Below are positions 24,886-33,889 of a DNA stretch of 56,611 bases, one piece after another; the stretch's first letter is position 1, and each line of letters begins with the position of its first letter. The notes beneath the pieces are model-generated. The model did not search any database, was not told the DNA's origin, and saw nothing but the letters and a program-made list of their open reading frames with translations. The stretch comes from Clostridia bacterium (lineage in GTDB: Bacteria; Bacillota; Clostridia; Christensenellales; UBA1242), in the NCBI GenBank assembly GCA_017503005.1, contig JAFVTW010000018.1, positions 1 through 56,611 of the forward strand, written 5' to 3'. A program made the translations under genes and the position numbers.

Positions 24886-27800
24886 TTATTGTTTCTTAGC
24901 TTTTGGACCTTTCTTAGTAGAAGTTGATCTACCTGTAACTACAAAGTAAACTACTACACCTACTAGAATTAATGAAGATACAACAATTAATACTGTACCA
25001 ACTACTGGGTTTACCTTTTCTTCTTCTACTTCATCTTCAGCAACTACGATATTCATTGATTTTGTTGTTTTGTTACCAGCTTTATCTTCTGCAACAATTC
25101 TCAATTCGTATGTGCCAGATTTTTCGAATTCCCATTTATATGCATTTTCTTTTGTGTCATCGTTCTTGTACAAGTTTGTAACTAATGAACTAGAAGAATC
25201 GTACATATTAACTGTAATCTTATAATCAGCTGCATCTTGACCACTTGGTTTAACAATAGAATCTGTGCCTACGATATCGTCTAATGTAACCATATCCAAG
25301 TTGAATTCATATGTGTCACCAATCTTAGCTGTAGCTTTGAAGTCTTCTTCTGAGTCAACCCATTCTACAACTGGAGCATCTGTATCACCTACAGCTACAG
25401 AAACTTCTTCTTCGCTTGAGTTACCAAATGCATCTGTAGCAATATATTTAATTGTATATACACCTTGAGCTTCAGCTACAAATTTGTAACGAGTAGCATA
25501 TACACCAGCACTGATTTCAAATTTATTTCCTTGAGCATCTTCTTCAACAGCTTCGCTTTCTACAAGGTTGTTATTTTTGTCGTATACTTTAACTGTTAGT
25601 GTAATATCACTTACAGGAGTTTGGTCAAAGTCATTTGTAGGATCGTCTGCATCACGGTGTCCGTCATATAATTCTACAACACCAGGAGCATAAACTGTAA
25701 CTACATCATCTTCGTTCCATTCTACTTTCTTTAGAATATAATCTTTTTCTAATACGATGGTAGGTTTGATACTATCAGAAGCAGTAATTGTATATTTTTT
25801 GCTTTCTGTTAGGTTACCTTCTGTATCCCAACCATAATATTTGATTACATAGTCGCCAGCAACATTTGGAGTAAATCCTACTGTACCCATAGTGTTTAGA
25901 GAAGGACCTTCTACTAATTCCCAATAAGTACCAGCTTTACCAGCTACACGGCTTTCAAATGGAATATTTGTTGTAATATCAGTTAATGTTACACCCTTAT
26001 CTGTAAGTGTTGCGGCAGGAACTTCTACAAACTTACCTACTTCAACAGCTTCAGTAAATGGAGCATAACTACTTAATTGAATTAATGGTTTTTCTGTATC
26101 TCTTACTCTTACACCATAAGATTTAGATACGATGTTTCCACCAGCATCTTTAGCTGTATATGTGATTGTATATACACCACTATAGTCAGCTACGAATGTG
26201 CCGTTTTTAACAGAGTATTTATTTAGAGTAATGTTGTCTTGAGCATCTCTTTCTACTGTTTTTTCGTATGAAGAGTTCTTAACTGTAACTACCTTGCCAT
26301 AAGGATCTTTTACAGTAAGAGTAATATTCAAGTTTGTATCTTCAACATCTGTAATTAGATAATCTGGAAGTTTAACAACTTCTTTTTGGTCGAATGCAGG
26401 TTTTCCAGCAATCATACCTTTAGCATCGATAGGATCTTTATCGTTTTTAGTAGCTAATGCTGTCATAAATGTATCAGCATTTACAAATGTAGCAGGAGTG
26501 CCATCGTTTGTATCGATAATTTGAACTTCTCTTGTGATAATTGCATAATCTTGAGCATAGTCATTGTATGCTACAGCATGGATATATACTTTATCAGCTG
26601 TAGTAATACCACTGATTTTACTTAAATCAAGAAGTAATTGACCACTCTTGTTTGTTTCTGTAATTTCATTAACTTTGTCAGCTGCTGTGAAATCTTTAGC
26701 TAAAGAGTAATAAACTCTTGTTTCTACTCTAGTATCGTGTTCATCTGTAGCAGATGGTTGATTGATTTTTAGAGTGTCGCTAGCTTTAGCATAGCTAGAA
26801 GTAGCTGGGAATGTTAATGTAGGTAATTTATATACACCATCTTTCTTTAAAGTAGCATCGCTAGATAATACTTTAATAGGAGTAGAATCCATATATGTGT
26901 TACCATTTTCGTCTTTTACTTCGTAACGGATTGTATATTCACCTTCAGCTGTGAATGTATGTTCTGCCCATTCATTAGGAGCATAAGCTGTTTTTGTGCC
27001 GTTAGCTTCTGTCTTTTTGATTTCTGTAATCAAACCAGTTTTTGATCTTACACTTCTTGTAAATGTAAGTTTGCTGAAATCTGAGAAGTTATCAGCAGCA
27101 TAGATTGCAGGAAGTTTAACAGTAGCTTTAGCTGTACCTGTACCATCACTTTGTAGATATACAACAGATGGGATATTGTATGAAGCATCGCCCATAGCTT
27201 TGTTAATCTTTTCTTTCAATTCTGTAGCTGATAGATTTTTATTTTCATCTAGACTAGCATCAAATAATACTACATCACCTGTACCGAATTCACCGTTTTT
27301 ATCGTTGTCACGGTATACTTTGTCGATAGTTGTAACACCATTAGCAGTTGTCTTTGTATAAGCATTTGAAACAAATACTTCTGGGCTAACATTATCTTTT
27401 ACATTTTCAATACGGAATGTGTTTGTACCAGTAGATTTACCATATACAGGAATTTCTGCTTTGTATGTTACTTCGTAAGCACCTTTTTCCATTGGAGTAA
27501 ACTTATAGTCTTTTACTTCATAAGTTTTGCCAGATGCAACATTCTTTACTGTAATAGTAACATAAGCTTCAAGTTCTACACTAGCATTGTTTTTATCAAA
27601 TACTTTGATTTGTGGCAATGTAGTTTCGTTACCCATAACAGCTGTAGTAGGTTTTGTGCTCTTGTATGAGAAAGACAAAGCCATATCATCTGTAGAAAAA
27701 TTATTCTTAACAGTGAATTTATCAGTCTTGTAATCTTGAACTGTTCCATTAGCATCTACATAACGATATACGATTTCATATACACCAGCTTGAGTTGGTT

Positions 27801-28422
27801 TATACTTGAATACTTTGTTTGTAGCATCGTAATCATCAGTCTTAGTTACATCAAACTCTTTCTTTGTAGAAGCATTGTCTAAGTTAGCAACACTTACTTT
27901 GATGTGAGAAGCAACTTCTGTAGCAGATAGTTCTTCACCATTTTCTGTAACTGTAGGTAGAGGAATAGATAATTCTGTATTAGTCTTTACAGTAGCAGGA
28001 ATTACATACTTGCTATTTGTAGGTAAAGAAATAGCATATTCATCACCTTGAACTAAAATTCTAAGATCTTCAGTAGCAGTAGTAATTTGACCAGCTGTTT
28101 CTACAGAATATTTTACAGTATAATATCCTTTCAAAGTTGGTGTGAATTGTCTAGAAGCATTTACAGTAACTTCTTTGCCACGAGGATCTAAAACCTTAAT
28201 TTTTGCACCAGCAAGTGCATTACCAGCAGCATCTTTAGCTTCAGGAAGTGTAATAGCTGTACCTATAGTACCCTCACCTTCAAAGCCACTGATTGAAATT
28301 AAGTCACCACTTAATGTAGTCTCTGCATCATAGTCAGCTTTTACACTAAATTGAGCATGTGCACCAAAAGTAGTAGCAGAAACTGAAGCTAAAATAAGTG
28401 GAACAATGTATTTACCTTTCAT
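24886..28422 (-). CDS. Large surface protein with at least eight Ig-like/cadherin-like repeats and C-terminal TM anchor
   Basis: 1178 residues. Signal peptide (M-K-G-K...A-T-T-F-G-A-H-A, cleavage near residue 23). At least eight beta-sandwich repeats, each recognisable by a G-x-Y-x-[IV]-x-Y strand (G-Y-Y-T-V-K-Y about 104, G-V-Y-E-I-V-Y 212, G-A-Y-E-V-T-Y 314, G-E-Y-T-I-R-Y 492, G-V-Y-T-I-T-Y 747, G-D-Y-V-I-K-Y 854, G-V-Y-T-I-K-Y 984, G-T-Y-E-L-R-I 1104) followed by D-x-x-G-N. These resemble PKD, HYR or Ig-like folds. A membrane helix (about 1137-1160) and a basic tail G-P-K-A-K-K-Q form the anchor; there is no LPxTG. Consensus promoter at 28467-28495 and RBS AAGGAG suggest strong expression. 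Probably an adhesin or S-layer-like protein (inference). Confidence 0.85.
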   Translation of the reverse strand: MKGKYIVPLILASVSATTFGAHAQFSVKADYDAETTLSGDLISISGFEGEGTIGTAITLPEAKDAAGNALAGAKIKVLDPRGKEVTVNASRQFTPTLKGYYTVKYSVETAGQITTATEDLRILVQGDEYAISLPTNSKYVIPATVKTNTELSIPLPTVTENGEELSATEVASHIKVSVANLDNASTKKEFDVTKTDDYDATNKVFKYKPTQAGVYEIVYRYVDANGTVQDYKTDKFTVKNNFSTDDMALSFSYKSTKPTTAVMGNETTLPQIKVFDKNNASVELEAYVTITVKNVASGKTYEVKDYKFTPMEKGAYEVTYKAEIPVYGKSTGTNTFRIENVKDNVSPEVFVSNAYTKTTANGVTTIDKVYRDNDKNGEFGTGDVVLFDASLDENKNLSATELKEKINKAMGDASYNIPSVVYLQSDGTGTAKATVKLPAIYAADNFSDFSKLTFTRSVRSKTGLITEIKKTEANGTKTAYAPNEWAEHTFTAEGEYTIRYEVKDENGNTYMDSTPIKVLSSDATLKKDGVYKLPTLTFPATSSYAKASDTLKINQPSATDEHDTRVETRVYYSLAKDFTAADKVNEITETNKSGQLLLDLSKISGITTADKVYIHAVAYNDYAQDYAIITREVQIIDTNDGTPATFVNADTFMTALATKNDKDPIDAKGMIAGKPAFDQKEVVKLPDYLITDVEDTNLNITLTVKDPYGKVVTVKNSSYEKTVERDAQDNITLNKYSVKNGTFVADYSGVYTITYTAKDAGGNIVSKSYGVRVRDTEKPLIQLSSYAPFTEAVEVGKFVEVPAATLTDKGVTLTDITTNIPFESRVAGKAGTYWELVEGPSLNTMGTVGFTPNVAGDYVIKYYGWDTEGNLTESKKYTITASDSIKPTIVLEKDYILKKVEWNEDDVVTVYAPGVVELYDGHRDADDPTNDFDQTPVSDITLTVKVYDKNNNLVESEAVEEDAQGNKFEISAGVYATRYKFVAEAQGVYTIKYIATDAFGNSSEEEVSVAVGDTDAPVVEWVDSEEDFKATAKIGDTYEFNLDMVTLDDIVGTDSIVKPSGQDAADYKITVNMYDSSSSLVTNLYKNDDTKENAYKWEFEKSGTYELRIVAEDKAGNKTTKSMNIVVAEDEVEEEKVNPVVGTVLIVVSSLILVGVVVYFVVTGRSTSTKKGPKAKKQ

Positions 28423-28466
28423 AATGTGGGAATCTCCTTAAAGTAATATAAATATTAAACTAACTA

Positions 28467-28495
28467 ATTTTATCTTTTTTGGTATTAATTGTCAA
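28467..28495 (-). promoter_or_regulatory. Sigma-A promoter of the Ig-repeat surface protein
   Basis: Minus strand TTGACA (28490-28495), 17-nt spacer, TAAAAT (28467-28472). This is close to consensus. Confidence 0.82.
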
Positions 28496-28671
28496 CGAAA
28501 TATTATAAGAAACAGCCATATATTTTAAAATATTATATATATAAATATATAATCGACAACTTTACTCCCAAAATCTTTGTGCTTTAAATTTAATATAACT
28601 CAAATTTTCCAAAATATGTAAAATAATTGTAAATAATTTCCAAAAAAATTATCAAAACCGAACACATTTTT

Positions 28672-28699
28672 TTGAAACCTGCATAGTATGAAGTATAAA
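28672..28699 (+). promoter_or_regulatory. Candidate promoter of the high-cysteine protein
   Basis: TTGAAA (28672-28677), 16-nt spacer, TATAAA (28694-28699). It would give a 5' leader of about 75 nt. The 358-nt intergenic stretch 28423-28780 otherwise holds only AT-rich sequence and the divergent promoter at 28467-28495. Confidence 0.58.
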
Positions 28700-28780
28700 A
28701 GCAAAACAACAACCGTACATACCTAAAAATATATTTGTATTGTTAGTTTTGCTGATATAATTTTAGGAGGATTTTATACT

Positions 28781-28999
28781 ATGTTTTTCGGAATGAATAA
28801 TATGGGTGGTTGCGGCTGCGGCGACAATCACTACGAAAATCACAAACACGGTAACGACAACAACTGCTATTGCTTATTATTAATTATGTTATTATGTGGT
28901 TGTGGTGGCAACACAGGCTTCGGTGGTATGGACTGCTGGAACATTATTTTAATTTTGTTAATTTTAAACTGCTGTGGCTGTAACACTTGCAGAAATTAA
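28781..28999 (+). CDS. High-cysteine small protein, chorion-class HCB-like (72 aa)
   Basis: A 72-residue protein with strong RBS AGGAGG and its own terminator. It is unusually rich in Cys and Gly. The N-terminus is polar with G-G-C-G-C-G-D-N, His and Asn. Two hydrophobic Leu/Ile segments (Y-C-L-L-L-I-M-L-L-C-G-C-G-G and W-N-I-I-L-I-L-L-I-L-N-C-C-G-C) end in C-N-T-C-R-N. This resembles the clostridial proteins annotated as chorion class high-cysteine HCB proteins. That is recalled family knowledge, not searched. Such proteins may form cross-linked surface or spore-coat material (inference). It is divergently transcribed from the Ig-repeat surface protein. Confidence 0.75.
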   Translation: MFFGMNNMGGCGCGDNHYENHKHGNDNNCYCLLLIMLLCGCGGNTGFGGMDCWNIILILLILNCCGCNTCRN

Positions 29000-29023
29000 A
29001 CCACCTAAAAATCCGTTATTACA

Positions 29024-29055
29024 AAAAAAGTCGGGATACTCTTCCCGACTTTTTG
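29024..29055. terminator. Strong bidirectional terminator
   Basis: AAAGTCGGGA and TCCCGACTTT around a short loop, flanked by seven A and five T. It follows the high-cysteine gene and can also serve hflX (ends 29113) on the minus strand. Confidence 0.9.
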
Positions 29056-29112
29056 GTATTATGCAAATATATATAAATGTCCTTAATATAGGATTAATTT
29101 GTAGTTTGCATA

Positions 29113-30702
29113 CTATCTAGTAAATTGCAAAATTTTTAGTTTTAATTCATCAATATTGATGCCATCTTCTGCTGAGATATATACAGTATTTCTTTCCTTC
29201 ATACCAGGAACCTCTACAAAGCCTGGTAGCAAGTCAATCTTGTTAAATACCCAAAGTACAGGAGCTTTTGCACCTATCTTTTTAAGCACTTCTTCTACAA
29301 TTTTCATTTGTTTTTTGTAGTTAGGATCAGACAAATCTACTACATGCAATAGTAAGTCTGCATACTTGGCTTCGTCTAATGTAGAACTAAATGCATCTAT
29401 AAATTCGTGTGGTAATTTATTAATAAATCCTACAGTATCTACAAGCAAAATTTCTTGATTGTAGTCCAACCAAAGGTTTCTTGTAGTAGTATCTAGTGTA
29501 GCAAACAGTTCATCTTTAGCATACAACTTTTCTCTAGTAAGCAAATTCATAAGTGTACTCTTACCACTATTTGTATAACCTACGATAGCTACAGTTTTCT
29601 TCTTAGAATATTTACGACCTTGACGGTTGATTTCTCTATGTTTTTTTACTGTACGAAGTTGTTTATCTAGCTTTTGAATCTTTTCTAGAATAACTCTTTT
29701 GTTTAATTCTAACTTACTTTCACCAGGGCCTCTCATACCCACACCAGAACCAAATCTACCATCTGTACCCATCATACCAGCAAGTCTTGGTAATGAGTTC
29801 TTTAGTTGTGCTAATTCTACTTGCAATTTTCCTTCGCTAGTAGTAGCACGAGTAGCAAATATATCTAGTATAAGCATACTTCTATCGATAACTTTTACAC
29901 CCAAAGCAAGTTCTAGGTTGTTAATCTTGCTACCATTTAGAGGATTATCAAAAATAACCATATCTGCACCATCTAATTTTACAGCTCTAGCTATTTCATC
30001 TAGTTTACCCTCACCTATCACATACTTAGGATCTGGCTTTGGTCTCTTTTGCCAAATTTTGTTTACAACCAAAATTCCTGCAGTAGTAGCCAAACCTTCT
30101 AGCTCTTTAAGGTCTGTAACAATGTCATCATCTTTCTCAATTTCAGCCATAACCAAAATTGCTCTTTGTTGTCTTTTGAAATTGTTATACAACTCTACAG
30201 TTTTTAGTTTTTGTTTATGATTTTGAACAGTATCAATCTTGTCTAGTAGACCATACTTATTGATGTACATTACATTTGGTACATATACGATATTCATATC
30301 TTTACTATTAGGATAGCCAACATGTGCTCCTACCATACCTGTAACAGATACACCTATAGCACACACACAGTCTAATCTATAATTTGTCAAAGCTACTTTG
30401 TCTAGTGTAGTAAGATTGCTATCACCCTTTGGTACAGTATGTACTAGCCTAAGCCCCTCACCACAGTTAGGGTTCTCTTTTAGAGAAGTTAAGTCTGTCT
30501 TGTCCTTTTCTGATACAAAAACATCTTTTACTATACCTTTACGATTGATAAGCACATCTACTTGCAAACCTGTCTTTTCTGTAATAGAAACCATTAGCTT
30601 AAGTAGTTCCATATCAATAAAATCATATTTTGAACAAACAACATCGATATAATCAGTTAGCTGTTTCTTATAATCCCTATTTAGTCTTAAATCAATTTTC
30701 AT
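29113..30702 (-). CDS. hflX: GTPase HflX
   Basis: 529 residues, longer than the usual 420-430 because of an N-terminal extension of about 100 residues seen in clostridial HflX. Glycine-rich linker G-R-F-G-S-G-V-G-M-R-G-P-G-E-S-K-L-E near residues 317-334, then G1 G-Y-T-N-S-G-K-S-T near 374, G3 D-T-V-G-F-I near 423, G4 N-K-I-D near 490. HflX binds the 50S/70S ribosome and splits stalled ribosomes under stress. RBS TTAGGAG about 10 nt upstream. It is the second gene of a pair, 18 nt after a membrane protein gene. Confidence 0.95.
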   Translation of the reverse strand: MKIDLRLNRDYKKQLTDYIDVVCSKYDFIDMELLKLMVSITEKTGLQVDVLINRKGIVKDVFVSEKDKTDLTSLKENPNCGEGLRLVHTVPKGDSNLTTLDKVALTNYRLDCVCAIGVSVTGMVGAHVGYPNSKDMNIVYVPNVMYINKYGLLDKIDTVQNHKQKLKTVELYNNFKRQQRAILVMAEIEKDDDIVTDLKELEGLATTAGILVVNKIWQKRPKPDPKYVIGEGKLDEIARAVKLDGADMVIFDNPLNGSKINNLELALGVKVIDRSMLILDIFATRATTSEGKLQVELAQLKNSLPRLAGMMGTDGRFGSGVGMRGPGESKLELNKRVILEKIQKLDKQLRTVKKHREINRQGRKYSKKKTVAIVGYTNSGKSTLMNLLTREKLYAKDELFATLDTTTRNLWLDYNQEILLVDTVGFINKLPHEFIDAFSSTLDEAKYADLLLHVVDLSDPNYKKQMKIVEEVLKKIGAKAPVLWVFNKIDLLPGFVEVPGMKERNTVYISAEDGINIDELKLKILQFTR

Positions 30703-30720
30703 TTAAATCCGTGCTCCTAA

Positions 30721-31506
30721 TTAAACAAACAACGGCATTCTTTTGCTAACCTCCAAAACATACTCGTTGATTTGTTCTTCTGTTAAAGTAATCAAAGCAC
30801 TATCATATTGTTTGATAGTCTTTAAATTCTTTGCAATTTCATTTATTCTGCAACCTACTACCAAACTATTGATAGGTTGAGGTTCTCTTACTCTAGTCAT
30901 ATGAAAAAAGTAATTTAGGTTTTCATTAAAATAATTTTCAAGTTCTACACAGAAAGAATCAAAATTTTCTAAAACAGAAAACTCGTATTCATTATCAAAC
31001 ATATACTTATAAGCATAGATACCGATATTTTCTTCTGTGATTACTAGTGCAGAATTTTCTAAAGCAAAATCATAAGCTTTTTCTACCTTACCTTGACTAA
31101 CTAGTGCCAAAATGTACTTGTTCTTTAGGTAGTTGTCTTCACTATACAAAGAACTCTTAACTAGATTTGAAACATTTTTTGTAGCATTGTTTGCATCAAT
31201 AGTAGATACATACAAAGCATAGTTATCATCAGCATAAAACTTTTCAAAGAAAGTTTCTACTTTTTCATGATTTTCAGTTTTGATACTTAAATTTAATAGA
31301 GAATACAATGTGTTGTAGTCTTCGTCATCTTCGTAAGCCCTTTCCATATATGTAACAGCCAACTTGTTTGCACCCATACTATAAAACCATTTACTTAGCT
31401 TAAGTGGGAAAGCAAAATGAAAAACAAAAAAGACAGCAATAAGTAAACTTAACATTGCTAAAAATGTAAAAAATATTGGCTTTACAATATTGTTTTTTAC
31501 ACCCAT
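30721..31506 (-). CDS. Hypothetical membrane-anchored helical-repeat protein (261 aa)
   Basis: Start at ATG 31506 (M-G-V-K-N-N) because AAGGAG lies 6 nt upstream; the frame extends to 31530 without an RBS. One membrane helix (about residues 8-30), then a helical domain with TPR-like spacing (L-A-V-T-Y-M-E-R-A-Y-E-D-D-E-D-Y and G-K-V-E-K-A-Y-D-F-A). The rest would be outside the cell if the helix is a normal signal anchor. No family recognised. It forms a two-gene operon with hflX downstream; the pairing may point to a stress role, but that is weak. Confidence 0.7.
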   Translation of the reverse strand: MGVKNNIVKPIFFTFLAMLSLLIAVFFVFHFAFPLKLSKWFYSMGANKLAVTYMERAYEDDEDYNTLYSLLNLSIKTENHEKVETFFEKFYADDNYALYVSTIDANNATKNVSNLVKSSLYSEDNYLKNKYILALVSQGKVEKAYDFALENSALVITEENIGIYAYKYMFDNEYEFSVLENFDSFCVELENYFNENLNYFFHMTRVREPQPINSLVVGCRINEIAKNLKTIKQYDSALITLTEEQINEYVLEVSKRMPLFV

Positions 31507-31631
31507 TGTTTTCTCCTTACTTTTATACAATTTAAGTATATCAAATTATGAAAAAAAAATAAAGAGTTTATGTAAAATTTTATCAAAAAAATATCATCAA
31601 AAAAGCACAATTTTTTACAATATAAAAACAT

Positions 31632-31662
31632 CAAAAAAGCTATGAAATCTCACAGCTTTTCA
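31632..31662 (-). terminator. Terminator after the PepSY-like lipoprotein gene
   Basis: AAAAGCT and AGCTTTT with partly paired interior, followed by TTTG on the minus strand, 9 nt after the stop at 31671. Confidence 0.7.
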
Positions 31663-31670
31663 AGGTTTTT

Positions 31671-32351
31671 CTAAATTGTTTTTTTAGCCATAATTTCACT
31701 TGAATTTGGATCTATAATTACAGCATAATTTTGTCCCTTTCTAGACACAAAATTTATATACCAGTAGTGAGAATTATCCACATCTTCATCATTAAGAATT
31801 TTTATATAACATTCTCCCAAAAAGATGTCGTTTTCTACCATAACACCTATTTCTTCTCTCATCTCGTTTACTGCCAGCCTTAATGCCTCCCTATAATCCA
31901 TCGACCAGTCCAAATTTACCGAAGATAACTCAACACTATCAACAAACTCCCCTGCAATAATTTTAGCTACTATCACATCAGTAGAATTTACAAATCTAAG
32001 AATATCGCACACATAAGTATCATTGTACGGATTGTGTTCTAATACACCATCATACCTTACTGTACCTATAGATATTACATAGTTCACCACATCACCAAGA
32101 ACTATATCTTCGTCAATATCAAAAGTAAGCACTCCAAATTCTATAGGCTCAGTGCAATATCCATTTACAACATAGTCCTTTTCTCTATAACCACTTATAA
32201 ACGATACTTGCATATCTTGAGTCTCACCTTCCCATAGAGCAACCCTCACTTCTGCAATATTGTTTAGGACCATATCATACAACCTATTACTACCACAACC
32301 ACCAAGCAAAAACACAAATATAAAACTCAACAAAACAAACTTTCTTTTCAT
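31671..32351 (-). CDS. Lipoprotein with PepSY-like C-terminus (226 aa)
   Basis: The frame is open to 32441, but a lipoprotein signal begins at ATG 32351: M-K-R-K-F-V-L-L-S-F-I-F-V-F-L-L-G-G-C-G, with lipobox L-G-G-C near residues 16-19. The mature part has beta-rich segments, then Y-R-E-A-L-R-L-A-V-N-E-M and, at the C-terminus, H-Y-W-Y-I-N-F and A-V-I-I-D-P-N-S-S-E-I-M. That resembles the end of PepSY/YpeB-type domains (W-Y-V-x-F...I-D-x-x-T-G-E-I). PepSY proteins often inhibit peptidases at the cell surface; here that is an inference. The start has only a weak RBS. Confidence 0.65.
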   Translation of the reverse strand: MKRKFVLLSFIFVFLLGGCGSNRLYDMVLNNIAEVRVALWEGETQDMQVSFISGYREKDYVVNGYCTEPIEFGVLTFDIDEDIVLGDVVNYVISIGTVRYDGVLEHNPYNDTYVCDILRFVNSTDVIVAKIIAGEFVDSVELSSVNLDWSMDYREALRLAVNEMREEIGVMVENDIFLGECYIKILNDEDVDNSHYWYINFVSRKGQNYAVIIDPNSSEIMAKKTI

Positions 32352-32395
32352 ACCACATAGATATTCTAGTATATCTAAAAATATTCTAATAAAAA

Positions 32396-32428
32396 TAAAA
32401 AACAGCACTTTTAAAGTGCTATTTTTAT
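32396..32428 (-). terminator. Terminator after rpiB
   Basis: AGCACTTT and AAAGTGCT stem with A- and T-rich flanks, overlapping the last bases of the ORF ending at 32425. Confidence 0.85.
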
Positions 32429-32874
32429 TTATACATTTCATCTAGGTCTTTTACTCTTTGAATGTGTCTGTCACCCTCAAACTCAGTCTTGAAGAATGCC
32501 TTTAAAATTCTAGCCATTTTAAATTTACACATTTTAGGATAACCTTTGTATCCACCACTCAAAACTAAAACATTAGCATTGTTGTGTCTTCTGCTAAAAT
32601 GAGCTGTATCTGGCATACTACATAGTACAGCTCTCACACCTTTGCAGCGATTAGCAGCTATACATGCACCAACACCTGTACCACACATATATACACCCAT
32701 ATTGCCTTCTTTTTTAACTTCCTCATTAGCAAGTTTTACATAGTCAACATAAGAGTCAGTTTTTACATATTCGTCAGCTCCAACAGATACATATTCGTAT
32801 CCATTTTTTGTAAGCCATTCCTTTACAAACTTCATTTTTTCTACACCGTTGTGGTCACAAGCCAAATAAATCAT
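32425..32874 (-). CDS. rpiB: Ribose-5-phosphate isomerase B (RpiB/LacAB family)
   Basis: 149 residues. The N-terminus has A-C-D-H-N-G-V-E, the active-site segment is M-C-G-T-G-V-G-A-C-I-A-A-N-R (catalytic Cys near residue 64), and D-T-A-H-F-S-R-R-H-N-N-A-N-V-L carries the catalytic His and phosphate-binding residues. It interconverts ribose 5-phosphate and ribulose 5-phosphate in the pentose phosphate pathway. The start overlaps the ywlE stop by 4 nt (ATGA). The ywlE-rpiB order is the same as ywlE-ywlF in Bacillus. Allose-6-phosphate activity cannot be excluded. Confidence 0.92.
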   Translation of the reverse strand: MIYLACDHNGVEKMKFVKEWLTKNGYEYVSVGADEYVKTDSYVDYVKLANEEVKKEGNMGVYMCGTGVGACIAANRCKGVRAVLCSMPDTAHFSRRHNNANVLVLSGGYKGYPKMCKFKMARILKAFFKTEFEGDRHIQRVKDLDEMYK

Positions 32875-33314
32875 TTCAAGTCTCCTTTCACAATCAATTC
32901 TACAATTTCATCACATATAAAATCCAAAATTTTGGCACACTTTATGTATACCGGCAAATCCAAACCATACGGATCTGGAATATCTATACCACTGCTAAAA
33001 TCACTAAGAGCAATACATCTAGCTACATTCTTTACATATTCTGCATGGTTTTTAGTAATAGGTATCAAAATTGTTTCAGCATTCACCATTGTTTTCTTTA
33101 GTTGTTTTGCCTTCTTTGACTTGCAACTAATACCCATTTCTTTTAATGCTCGTATAGTATTTGAGCTAGTACTCATAGTTGTATCTGCCATTATACCAGC
33201 ACTACTTACCTGAACATCAGTAATATTTTTTTGCTTTAATTTATGTTTCAAAATAGCCTCAGCCATAGGACTACGACAGGTGTTGCCAGTACATACAAAA
33301 ATTATTTTTAACAT
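32871..33314 (-). CDS. ywlE: Low-molecular-weight protein phosphatase, YwlE-type protein-arginine phosphatase
   Basis: 147 residues from ATG 33314 (GGAG 6-8 nt upstream; the frame runs on to 33347 without an RBS). P-loop C-T-G-N-T-C-R-S-P at residues 8-16 and the acid D-P-Y-G near residue 111. In the LMW-PTP family a Thr at this loop position (C-x-G-N-T) marks YwlE, the phosphatase that removes arginine phosphate placed by McsB; tyrosine phosphatases have Ile/Leu there. Linked to rpiB by a 4-nt overlap as in Bacillus. Implies a McsB/ClpCP arginine-phosphorylation system elsewhere in the genome (inference). Confidence 0.85.
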   Translation of the reverse strand: MLKIIFVCTGNTCRSPMAEAILKHKLKQKNITDVQVSSAGIMADTTMSTSSNTIRALKEMGISCKSKKAKQLKKTMVNAETILIPITKNHAEYVKNVARCIALSDFSSGIDIPDPYGLDLPVYIKCAKILDFICDEIVELIVKGDLK

Positions 33315-33356
33315 ATTTACTCCAAATTCAACTTCATTATACCACAAATAATCAAT

Positions 33357-33384
33357 TTGAAAAATTAATTTAATATGATATAAT
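33357..33384 (+). promoter_or_regulatory. Promoter of a probably leaderless gene
   Basis: TTGAAA (33357-33362), 16-nt spacer, TATAAT (33379-33384). The predicted transcription start (about 33391) is only about 3 nt before ATG 33394, and no ribosome binding site is present. Confidence 0.7.
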
Positions 33385-33393
33385 AAATTAGCT

Positions 33394-33855
33394 ATGGAAA
33401 CACAAGAAAAAATGTATGAAATATTTTACAATAATCAATCTTATGCCGAATTTATAACTACTAAGCATTTCAAAAAAGCTGTTACTAACGAACAAACACT
33501 AAAGACTATGCTAAAAAACAACATTTATGCAAAATACTTAAGAAGCATAAACAAAAGTCTAGATAGAAAAGAGATTATTAGTGAATTAGATAAATTCGAA
33601 GATAAGTTTTGGCTAAAAAAAGAACCACTAAATTTGGTTTTATTTTTGAAACATTGTCAAACTAATGACACAAAACCAGAATCTGTATACTATTTCTTTA
33701 CACAGAAAAAACTTGCCGATTCACTATACACATATCTGTCTACCCTACTAACCAAAACCAAAGTAAAAGAAAAGATAATTGCAGAGATTGCAAACCTTAC
33801 AGATGTTGATTTTGTAGAATCATTGAAAGATATAATTAAACACAAATTGATATAA
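33394..33855 (+). CDS. Hypothetical soluble helical protein (153 aa)
   Basis: Lys-rich, all-alpha looking protein without signal peptide or membrane helix. No family recognised. It lies divergent from ywlE and convergent with the next gene. The upstream promoter places the transcript start almost at the ATG and there is no Shine-Dalgarno sequence, so translation may be leaderless. The open frame, independent promoter and shared terminator support a real gene. Confidence 0.65.
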   Translation: METQEKMYEIFYNNQSYAEFITTKHFKKAVTNEQTLKTMLKNNIYAKYLRSINKSLDRKEIISELDKFEDKFWLKKEPLNLVLFLKHCQTNDTKPESVYYFFTQKKLADSLYTYLSTLLTKTKVKEKIIAEIANLTDVDFVESLKDIIKHKLI

Positions 33856-33889
33856 AAAAAGATGTTGGTAAACCCAACATCTTTTTTGT
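33853..33889. terminator. Bidirectional intrinsic terminator
   Basis: GATGTTGG and CCAACATC around TAAA, flanked by seven A and six T, between convergent genes ending at 33855 and 33889. Confidence 0.92.

Noticed and set aside
28734..28765. TTGTAT...TATAAT upstream of the high-cysteine gene as its promoter
   Set aside because: The TATAAT-like element is only 3-4 nt before the RBS, so transcription would begin inside the RBS; the site at 28672-28699 fits better.
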